Source: Candidatus Aminicenantota bacterium (lineage in GTDB: Bacteria > Acidobacteriota > Aminicenantia > Aminicenantales > UBA8522). From it: a DNA stretch of 5,167 nt. Every line of letters begins with the position of its first letter. The stretch's first letter is position 1. Of the stretch, positions 1 through 5,167 are shown piece after piece. The notes beneath the pieces were generated by a model that saw only the letters and a program-made list of their open reading frames with translations, did no database searches and was not told where the DNA came from. The stretch covers positions 4,872 to 10,038 of the forward strand of contig DQHV01000364.1 of the NCBI GenBank assembly GCA_003524335.1. The letters are read 5' to 3'. A program made the translations under genes and the position numbers.

Positions 1-2
1 AC

Positions 3-1004
3 CATATTGTGCAGAAAATCAGGGACATGGAACTCTGCGACTATCCACAGGACCGGGTGAAATTGGTGGTGGTGGATGGAGGATCGACAGACAGGACCGT
101 GAAGCTGGTCAAAGAGGAGATATCTAGAGGGAAAAGAATCAAGGTCATCTGCCTGAATGACTCCAAGAGCAAAGTAGATCAGGTGAATCACATCCTGACA
201 ATCCCGGGGGAAGAGATCACCGTCTTTACCGATGTCGACTCACGGCTTGCCCCTTCCTGCATTCGAGAGCTGGTTCAGGTCATCAAGTGCGATCCGGAAA
301 CCGCCCTGGTCGGAGCCACCGTCAAGCCCAGGAGCAGGCTCCTGGAGGAGCGGATCCACTGGCATTTCTTGAACTGCATCTGGTGGCTGGAAGGAGAGGT
401 CTTCGCGGCCGCCGGAATATCGGGCGTTTGTTATGCCGTCAACCGGAAGGTGTTCCGCTCCATTTCTCAAGATGCCCTAGCAGAGGATATCCATCTGGGA
501 CTCAACATCAGCGTTCGTGGTCACCGGGTTCGGATTTGTCCTCGGGCCAGGGCCTATGAGTTGCGGGTTCCTCAGACTTCCCGGGAGTTTGTTCAGTTCA
601 GACGAAGACGCGGCGCCAGCTATGTGAACGAACTTGTGAATGCTCCATCTCACCCGAATCCTCCTCTGAGATGGAGGCTGGCCAGGTCCATTCGTCTCTG
701 GCAGTTCACCTGGCTTTCCCGGCTGGGTCTCATAGCCGTGGTCGCCGCTTGCCTTCTTCCGTTCACTCGGTTTTGGACGTCCCTTTTATTGTTTATAGCG
801 CTGTTTGGCTTTTCGGCGGTCCTGCATGTGTTTTTTCTATCAAACCGTTCTGAGGAGAGGCCCGGAATCATGGAGCTGTCTCTGGCGACGTTCCGATTCT
901 CGTTTCTCACCCTCGTTTCGCTTTTGTCGCTGAAAAAACCCCCGTCTCTTCTGGGTGCAATCGGGGGAAAAGAAAGACGATATGATAAAAGCCCGGCAGC
1001 TTAA
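3..1004 (+). CDS. Family 2 glycosyltransferase, membrane-associated, 5'-truncated by the window edge
   Basis: This is an inverting GT-A glycosyltransferase (GT2) that probably transfers a sugar from a nucleotide-sugar donor at the inner face of the membrane. The frame is open to the window edge, and the first GTG (position 9) falls mid-domain, so the N-terminal strand with the usual 'PxYNE' motif is missing. Counting from that GTG, I see VVVDGGSTDRT (res. 20-30), the metal-binding DxD as TDVDS (74-78), the acidic pair AED (158-160), and QFRRRRGAS (196-204) where the family has QxxRW; Trp is replaced by Arg. Hydrophobic segments follow at about 239-252, 256-277 and 288-308, as in processive or membrane-anchored GT2 enzymes, then a short polar tail. 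The gene overlaps the radical SAM gene by 23 bases if that starts at 982, which suggests one operon. The acceptor and sugar cannot be deduced. Family assignment is secure; the specific role (exopolysaccharide or other surface glycan) is inference. Confidence 0.92.
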   Translation, partial: HIVQKIRDMELCDYPQDRVKLVVVDGGSTDRTVKLVKEEISRGKRIKVICLNDSKSKVDQVNHILTIPGEEITVFTDVDSRLAPSCIRELVQVIKCDPETALVGATVKPRSRLLEERIHWHFLNCIWWLEGEVFAAAGISGVCYAVNRKVFRSISQDALAEDIHLGLNISVRGHRVRICPRARAYELRVPQTSREFVQFRRRRGASYVNELVNAPSHPNPPLRWRLARSIRLWQFTWLSRLGLIAVVAACLLPFTRFWTSLLLFIALFGFSAVLHVFFLSNRSEERPGIMELSLATFRFSFLTLVSLLSLKKPPSLLGAIGGKERRYDKSPAA

Positions 1005-1986
1005 GGTCGGCCTGCGCGTTTTGAGATACTGTCTTAACAGGGTTCGTCCCTTTGAGGTGGCTGCCCAGCTATGGAATACCTGTGATCAGCGGTGTATTTA
1101 CTGCCGCTGCCCAGAAGTGAAAACCGAGCTCATGACCACTGAACAGTGGTGCCGAGTGCTCCGGGAACTCCGGCGCCTGGGCACTATCCGCATCAAGTTC
1201 CAGGGGGGGGAGCCGACGCTGAAGCCCGACTTCCCGGAGATCTGCTGGGAAGCCCGCAAATTGGGCATGATCACGTCCACCGTCACCAACGGCATGAGAA
1301 CCTCCGCAAACCCGGAACTCCTGGATCCACTGATGGAAGTCGTCGTCAGCCTGGATTCTCTTCGCCCGGACATCAATGATCACATGCGTGGCCCCGGGGC
1401 TTTTAAGGGCGCGATGAAAACCATCGACCTCTCTCTGGGGAAAGGCATCAAGACCTACGTGAACATGGCCCTCTGTCAGATAAACCTGGAAGACCTGGAA
1501 GCGCTGCTGACGTTTTGCGAGCGACGAGGGATGAAGATGAACGCCCAGCCTATTAAATTCGGAGTGGTCTATTATGATGACGAAGCCAGGCCATTCGCAC
1601 TGACGCCGAGCCAAATCAGGGAATTCCATCTCCAGATGATCGAGTGGAAAAAGCGGGGAAGAGGGATCATGTTTTCCGCCTCGTCATTTCAAAAGGCGCT
1701 GGATTGGCCCGACCTCACTCGGAACAATATCCGCTGCCGGGGGAACTCAGATTGCATGGCGGGCAAGTTTTATTTCCATATCGATCCCAATGGCGATGTC
1801 ATCCCCTGCATTCCGCACGGCGCAGACCTGGAGCCGAAAAATATCCTAAAGGACGGGTTATATGAAGCGCTCAGGCAGGTGCGATATCACAATTGCGGAG
1901 ATTGTTGGTCCCCCTATTTGAATGAGCGCAAGGCCCTGTTCAGATTGCGGCCCGAGGCGATTATCGAGTTCTTCAAGCGGGGATGA
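982..1986 (+). CDS. Radical SAM enzyme with SPASM/twitch-like C-terminal cysteine cluster
   Basis: This radical SAM protein (334 aa) cleaves S-adenosylmethionine at a [4Fe-4S] cluster to start radical chemistry. The cluster motif CX3CX2C is CDQRCIYC (C34, C38, C41), followed by the SAM-binding GGEP motif in QGGEPTL (res. 74-80). 'TNG' near 103 and 'VVSLDS' near 122 fit the later strands of the partial TIM barrel. The C-terminus has five further cysteines, C252, C258, C276, C305 and C308, around HIDPNGDVIPC (266-276). This layout resembles SPASM/twitch domains that hold an auxiliary Fe-S cluster. I chose ATG 982 because it is the nearest ATG; GTG 955 in the same frame would add nine polar residues. 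No strong ribosome site precedes either, so coupling to the upstream gene is likely. The neighbours suggest a modification of a sugar, lipid carrier or peptide linked to surface-glycan assembly. The substrate is unknown and the protein is not assignable to a named subfamily by eye. Confidence 0.92.
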   Translation: MIKARQLKVGLRVLRYCLNRVRPFEVAAQLWNTCDQRCIYCRCPEVKTELMTTEQWCRVLRELRRLGTIRIKFQGGEPTLKPDFPEICWEARKLGMITSTVTNGMRTSANPELLDPLMEVVVSLDSLRPDINDHMRGPGAFKGAMKTIDLSLGKGIKTYVNMALCQINLEDLEALLTFCERRGMKMNAQPIKFGVVYYDDEARPFALTPSQIREFHLQMIEWKKRGRGIMFSASSFQKALDWPDLTRNNIRCRGNSDCMAGKFYFHIDPNGDVIPCIPHGADLEPKNILKDGLYEALRQVRYHNCGDCWSPYLNERKALFRLRPEAIIEFFKRG

Positions 1987-2678
1987 TGAAAACAGGTCCG
2001 TCTGCTTTCCTGCCCGGCATTCCCCAAGCCCAAAAAAAAGCTCCCTCGCGACGGCCGACCATGGCTTTGACGCTTGCCCGTTCGGTTCTTGGCCATCCTC
2101 CACGGGAGGGGGTTGTGCCCATGAGATTCTTCGCCGAGGAAGACATTCAGATCTACATGGGTATGCCGAATCATCCCCTAAACGGGTTGTTGCGATTATC
2201 AGGTCAGACGACGTCACGGATGATCGTGGACGCAGTCTTCCCCCGGCATCGAGAAAAAAGGCTGTCAGCCGACGAGAGATTGAGGTTCGCAGAGGGCCTG
2301 CCGGAAGATCTGAAACCGTGGCTGACACAGGTGTTGTGGATAATCGGGAGAATTCGGCAGGATGGCTGGGAGCCTCCTCCCATCTGTGTCCTCAACTTCC
2401 GGAAGCCGAGGAAAGATCCTTGGATATGCCGTGCGGAGCATCTCTGTGGACAGGTCCCAGACGGAACACACAGGGTTCTCGCCTACACTGTTCTCGGCGC
2501 GGAATTTCCCGAGATGCCGGTCTCGGTGAGGGTCCTTTGTATCCATCCCGTACTCCTGGCCGTTGTGAACAGCCTCACGATCGCGTTGAGTTATTTCGTC
2601 GACCCCCGCGGCACATCTGTTTTCGTCAAAAAGAGGTTTGTTGGTTCGGCCACTTTTAATCCGACAAATGAGCCGTGA
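1983..2678 (+). CDS. Hypothetical protein with ParB/sulfiredoxin-like DGTHR motif
   Basis: I do not recognise this 231-aa protein as a named family. Its best clue is VPDGTHRVLAYTVLG (res. 158-172), followed by 'MPVSVRVL'. This matches the pattern of ParB/sulfiredoxin-fold domains, where a 'DGxHR' helix follows a strand and a short 'iPv.v' strand comes next; ICVLNFRK (134-141) could be the preceding strand. In ParB proteins the equivalent motif is GERR/GHRR and contacts nucleotide, so a nucleotide- or phosphate-binding role is possible but unproven. A hydrophobic stretch at about 183-205 might be buried or membrane-associated. Its ATG shares ATGA with the stop of the radical SAM gene, typical of translational coupling. 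A second in-frame ATG at 2121 (res. 47) has a GGGAGGGGG tract 8 bases upstream and would give 185 aa, so the start is uncertain. A different frame is also open over most of this stretch (1922-2659), but its product is Ser/Arg-rich and unlike a folded protein. Confidence 0.72.
   Translation: MMKTGPSAFLPGIPQAQKKAPSRRPTMALTLARSVLGHPPREGVVPMRFFAEEDIQIYMGMPNHPLNGLLRLSGQTTSRMIVDAVFPRHREKRLSADERLRFAEGLPEDLKPWLTQVLWIIGRIRQDGWEPPPICVLNFRKPRKDPWICRAEHLCGQVPDGTHRVLAYTVLGAEFPEMPVSVRVLCIHPVLLAVVNSLTIALSYFVDPRGTSVFVKKRFVGSATFNPTNEP
2104..2112 (+). promoter_or_regulatory. Possible internal ribosome binding site for an ATG at 2121
   Basis: The purine tract GGGAGGGGG contains a GGAGG Shine-Dalgarno core and ends 8 bases before the in-frame ATG at 2121. 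It is the best ribosome site seen near any start in the window. It could set the true start of the DGTHR-motif gene, or allow a second, shorter product. Against this, the stop/start overlap at 1983 already offers a coupled start, and a G-rich tract can occur by chance. Confidence 0.3.
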
Positions 2679-2753
2679 AGGCGAGCGGCTGAGCAAGGAC
2701 GTCCATTCATGATTCTCCGGACGCGGGGCCGGTGAAGAGACAGGTGCCCACGT

Positions 2754-2782
2754 TTGCCCCTCCCCACGGATTCTGCTATATA
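2754..2782 (+). promoter_or_regulatory. Candidate sigma70-like promoter upstream of the sulfatase-like gene
   Basis: TTGCCC at 2754-2759 and TATATA at 2777-2782 are 17 bases apart, each matching the consensus -35 and -10 at four of six positions. TATAGT at 2779-2784 is a better -10 (five of six), but with 19-base spacing. Transcription would begin at about 2789-2791, so an ATG at 2791 would be essentially leaderless; translation from ATG 2806 would leave a leader of about 15 bases with only a weak AGGCG. This is a weak match to a degenerate motif. It is kept because it lies in the only intergenic gap before this gene and coincides with a change in base composition. Confidence 0.3.
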
Positions 2783-2790
2783 GTCCCCAT

Positions 2791-4905
2791 ATGATAGGCG
2801 CGGTCATGTCCGAAATGGGCAAGGTCGTCCTCTGGTTCGTCTCCGGCATCCGTCCCGTTGGGCTGGTCGGTCTCGTCTTCCTGTCCTTCTGTTCCGGGCG
2901 GGCTGGGATGGTCGGCCATCCGATCCCTCCCCTCCGGGATGATGGGGTCACGATCCTGAGAATGAACTCCCTGGCCGATCAGCCCTCCTTTTCGGGGGAA
3001 TGGAGCGTCCCCCGTCTCGGACAGGACAAGGCCTTCAGGCGTGTCCTTTGGAAGCCAGGCGGCAGCGTCCATTTCCAGGCGAAGCTGAAGGAAAGCTACC
3101 TCCTCCAGTTCCAAGGCCGGAGAATGGGGAAGGGGGCGGTCGTCGCGATCGGCGGCCTGAAATTTCCCCTGGATAAGGACAGTGCCGAGTTCGTCATCGG
3201 CCCGGAAGCGATCGAGCCCGGGGCCAACGAGATCAAGTTCCTCGTCGAAGACGAACTCAGGGTGTCCTCGATCCGCATCCTGCCCAAGAGGATCGCCGTC
3301 CTCGCTGGGGCCGATCAGGCGCTCGCGGACGAGATGACCCTTTTTATGCCGGGCTCCTGGAAGTATTTCCTTCGACCTGTCAGCGGAGAGAGGCTGCTGT
3401 TGTCCATAGACGCAGGCTCGGCCAAGGGCGCGAACGTCAGGATCATCATCCGGACGGGCTCAAAGACCCTCGAATCAAGGGACAAGGTCCGGAGCGACGC
3501 CGCGTTAGTTATTCGCCCGGTGCCCGGCCAATTCCAGGAGATCGAGGTCCGGCCCGAATCGTCCCGCTCCGGCATCCTCCGGCTCAATCAAAGCCTCCTC
3601 GTCCGCGAACGGAGTCATCCGGCCCCGCGGCGGATCCGAAAGGCGGCCCGGGATAAGAGCGTCCTGATCATCTGTCTAGACGCGGCCCGCGGCGATCATC
3701 TGGGGGCGTTGGGCTATTCCCGGCGGACGACGCCGTTCATCGACCGGCTGGCCCGCGAATCGTGGGTCTTTTCGGACGCCGTCGCCGAGGCCGCCTACAC
3801 GCTCGCGTCCACGACGACGCTTCATACGGGACTGCCTCCCGACGTCCATCGCGTCCTCTCGACATTCACGTCCTCTCTCGGCCCGAGCCTGGTCACCGTC
3901 GCGGAGCTCTTCCGGAAAAAGGGGTATTTTACGGCCGCGATCTCGGCCAATCCGTATTTCGGCAGAGCGTACGGTCAGGATCGGGGATTTGCCGAGTTCG
4001 TCGAGCTGTTCGAAGGCGCCCGTCAGGTCCAGGCCGAGGATTTTCTCGAGCCTTTTCGGAGGATCCTCGAACAGGCCGGCGAAAGGCCGTTCTTTGTCTA
4101 TCTCCATATTCGGGAGCCGCACCAGGACTATACGATGCCGCCGCCCTACCTTGGTTCATTCCAGAGTCAGTACCTGGCCCAGACCGAGGAGCTGAGAGCC
4201 CGGACCCATAGGATCCTCGACGGACGGGACAACACCGGGGACGATCTGGCTCTCCTTCGGGACCTTTACGATGAGAACCTTCTGTACGCCGATTCCGTCA
4301 TCGGGCGCCTCCTGGAGATCCTCGCGACGCTCCGGCTGGACAGGAAGACCGTCAAGATCATCACTTCGGACCACGGCGAGGGCTTAGGCGAGCATGGCAT
4401 GATCGGGCACAACGTCGTCCTGCAGCGCGAGGGGATCCACATCCCCCTCATTGTCCAGATCCCCGGCATCAGCCCGAGGCGCGTCCTTCTTCCGGCGATC
4501 ACCTCGGATGTACCGGTTACTCTCGCCGGTCTCTTCGGCCTGGAGTATCCTTACGATCAGTCGACGTGGGGGACAAACCTCTTTAACCTGCCGGCGGAGC
4601 GGCGCCGGCTGACCCGGGCCCTCAACTCGAACGGGGGGTTCCCCGCCTTCATGGCAGAGCAGTACCCCTACCGGATGATCGCCTTTTTCCCGATCACCGA
4701 AGAAAGCGTCGAACTCTATAATATCAAGGACGACCCCGGCCAGATGAACCCGCTTCCCGCCGAAGGTCTCCCGGCCGAGACGCTGCGGTTCCTCATCCGC
4801 ACGCACTTGAAGAACTCGGACAAGCAAGCCGCCGCCTCAGGGTCGGCCAGCCTAAGGGAAAAAGACCTTGAGAATCTCAAATCCCTGGGCTATGTCCATC
4901 AATAG
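2791..4905 (+). CDS. Exported sulfatase-like hydrolase of the alkaline phosphatase superfamily, predicted Thr nucleophile
   Basis: This 704-aa protein has a hydrophobic N-terminus (about res. 12-34, ending LVFLSFC) that should act as signal peptide or anchor, placing the enzyme in the periplasm or on the surface. Residues of about 45-285 look beta-rich and may form accessory sandwich domains; I cannot name them. The catalytic domain starts near 288 with VLIICLDAARGDH (metal ligand D297). It continues with YTLASTTTLHTG (336-347), FFVYLHIREPH (434-444, H444) and TSDHGEGLGEHGMIGH (525-540; D527, H528, H540). It closes with a typical sulfatase-type tail, LYNIKDDPGQ and LKSLGYV. Aligned on the TG turn, the nucleophile is T337, and the sulfatase CxPxR signature for formylglycine is absent. 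Thr fits phosphodiesterases, phosphonate hydrolases and phosphoethanolamine-type transferases, so sulfatase activity is doubtful. ATG 2806 and 2815 are alternative starts that keep the signal. The gene is richer in GC than the genes before it and has its own upstream gap. Confidence 0.93.
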   Translation: MIGAVMSEMGKVVLWFVSGIRPVGLVGLVFLSFCSGRAGMVGHPIPPLRDDGVTILRMNSLADQPSFSGEWSVPRLGQDKAFRRVLWKPGGSVHFQAKLKESYLLQFQGRRMGKGAVVAIGGLKFPLDKDSAEFVIGPEAIEPGANEIKFLVEDELRVSSIRILPKRIAVLAGADQALADEMTLFMPGSWKYFLRPVSGERLLLSIDAGSAKGANVRIIIRTGSKTLESRDKVRSDAALVIRPVPGQFQEIEVRPESSRSGILRLNQSLLVRERSHPAPRRIRKAARDKSVLIICLDAARGDHLGALGYSRRTTPFIDRLARESWVFSDAVAEAAYTLASTTTLHTGLPPDVHRVLSTFTSSLGPSLVTVAELFRKKGYFTAAISANPYFGRAYGQDRGFAEFVELFEGARQVQAEDFLEPFRRILEQAGERPFFVYLHIREPHQDYTMPPPYLGSFQSQYLAQTEELRARTHRILDGRDNTGDDLALLRDLYDENLLYADSVIGRLLEILATLRLDRKTVKIITSDHGEGLGEHGMIGHNVVLQREGIHIPLIVQIPGISPRRVLLPAITSDVPVTLAGLFGLEYPYDQSTWGTNLFNLPAERRRLTRALNSNGGFPAFMAEQYPYRMIAFFPITEESVELYNIKDDPGQMNPLPAEGLPAETLRFLIRTHLKNSDKQAAASGSASLREKDLENLKSLGYVHQ

Positions 4906-4927
4906 ACCTTTTATATCATGAACTCAA

Positions 4928-4955
4928 GGACGGATAAAAGGACAGGAGTCCGTCC
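4928..4955. terminator. Inverted repeat between convergent genes, possible weak bidirectional terminator
   Basis: GGACGGA (4928-4934) and TCCGTCC (4949-4955) are perfect 7-base inverted arms around a 14-base loop; a smaller GGAC/GTCC hairpin (4940-4943 with 4948-4951) competes with it. The repeat lies in the 84-base gap between the sulfatase-like gene and the convergent - strand gene, where a shared terminator is expected. No T-run follows on either strand, so it is not a standard rho-independent terminator. Confidence 0.25.
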
Positions 4956-4989
4956 CCACCCTGCCAAAAGGCCGGAGCTAATCGATCCG

Positions 4990-5167
4990 TTAGGGAAGAA
5001 CCTTATTGATCGTGAACAGCCCGATCCTGGCGGTTACGAAATTGTCTACGGTCTTTATCTTGATCTTATAGTTTGAGCCGACCGCCAGCGACGCCGGAAT
5101 TGTCCAGAGGTAGCTTCCGTTATTGGGGGTGCTCGCTACGATCGGCTGGACGAACGTCGTGCCGCGG
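4990..5167 (-). CDS. C-terminal end of a secreted or surface protein with a KNH-like Ig domain (partial)
   Basis: Reading the - strand from the window edge gives 58 codons and a TAA stop (complement of 4990-4992). The start lies beyond the window. The product has the Ig-like beta pattern of the Kre9/KNH-like N-terminal family (Ser/Thr-rich GPI-anchor type): 'PNNGSYLWTIP' then 'GSNYKIKI', and a closing 'IGLFTINKVLP'. In that family a Trp/Tyr-containing 'W.ip..l..G..Y.i.i' strand pair is followed by a final 'F.I' strand. In bacteria such domains are usually appended to secreted or cell-surface proteins, often near the C-terminus, and probably mediate binding or spacing rather than catalysis. 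The rest of this protein, and so its function, cannot be seen. It converges on the sulfatase-like gene with an 84-base gap. The unbroken frame, sensible strand pattern and a stop placed just after the domain make it a credible gene end; the family call is by pattern only. Confidence 0.7.
   Translation of the reverse strand, partial: RGTTFVQPIVASTPNNGSYLWTIPASLAVGSNYKIKIKTVDNFVTARIGLFTINKVLP

Noticed and set aside
1203..1210. Run of eight G as a possible phase-variation tract
   Set aside because: It encodes the conserved GGEP motif of the radical SAM domain, so the run is explained by codon choice (two GGG codons flanked by CAG and GAG). A single tract of eight is weak evidence for switching.
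1069..1629. Open frame of 186 codons on the - strand inside the radical SAM gene
   Set aside because: It is exactly antisense to a well-supported gene with catalytic motifs, and its product (His/Arg-rich) shows no family features.
1922..2659. Open frame of 245 codons on the + strand overlapping the DGTHR gene
   Set aside because: Its product is rich in Ser, Arg, Pro and Gly without recognisable motifs or hydrophobic core pattern, and it begins inside the radical SAM gene. The frame starting at 1983 has an ATGA overlap and a family-like motif.
2679..2753. Terminator after the three-gene block
   Set aside because: Only the 8-base palindrome GGACGTCC (2697-2704) and a CCGG/CCGG 4-bp repeat are present, without a T-run. 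This is not enough to call a terminator.
2875..2910. Possible lipoprotein signal (LSFC) in the hydrolase N-terminus
   Set aside because: The residue before Cys34 is Phe, whereas lipoboxes need a small residue (Gly, Ala or Ser) there. An ordinary signal peptide or an anchor is more likely.
2265..2951. Open frame of 228 codons on the - strand
   Set aside because: It runs across the end of one + strand gene, the intergenic gap and the signal-peptide region of the next. The product is Arg/Pro/Ser-rich with no motif, as expected for an antisense shadow in GC-rich DNA.

Overview
The window looks like a piece of a Gram-negative-type bacterial chromosome, probably from an environmental or uncultured lineage. 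It carries four genes on the + strand, all plausibly concerned with cell-surface carbohydrate, and the tail of one convergent gene on the - strand. Taxonomy cannot be fixed from the sequence. The high GC of the right-hand part, the sulfatase-like protein ending in a 'LKSLGYV' tail, and the KNH-like Ig domain next to it recall Acidobacteriota/Aminicenantes-type genomes, but that is an impression and not a result.

Left block (1-2678). Three genes are packed head to tail with overlaps. The first is a family 2 glycosyltransferase whose N-terminus lies outside the window. The second is a radical SAM enzyme with a SPASM/twitch-like cysteine-rich C-terminus; its likely start at 982 lies 23 bases inside the glycosyltransferase gene. 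The third encodes a protein of about 231 aa with a ParB/sulfiredoxin-like 'DGTHR' motif, joined to the radical SAM gene by an ATGA stop/start overlap. The overlaps suggest one translationally coupled operon, most likely part of an exopolysaccharide or surface-glycan locus. The radical SAM substrate and the role of the DGTHR protein cannot be read from the sequence.

Gap (2679-2790). It is 112 bases long, with no clear rho-independent terminator. A weak sigma70-like promoter candidate ends only a few bases before the next start codon.

Right block (2791-4905). A 704-aa exported alkaline-phosphatase-superfamily (sulfatase-like) hydrolase has a signal sequence or membrane anchor, a roughly 240-residue N-terminal region of probable beta-sandwich type, and a C-terminal catalytic domain. 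The catalytic nucleophile position appears to be Thr, not the Cys/Ser of true sulfatases, so a phosphodiesterase, phosphatase or phospho-group transferase is more likely than a sulfatase. This gene is visibly richer in GC than the left block.

Right edge (4906-5167). After an 84-base gap holding a 7-bp inverted repeat, the - strand carries the last 58 codons of a gene that runs off the window. They encode an Ig-like domain resembling the Kre9/KNH-like N-terminal fold seen in secreted bacterial surface proteins.

No RNA genes, CRISPR arrays, insertion sequences or attachment sites were seen. I did not find a convincing novel system. The tightly coupled glycosyltransferase / radical SAM / DGTHR trio is the least explained part of the window.
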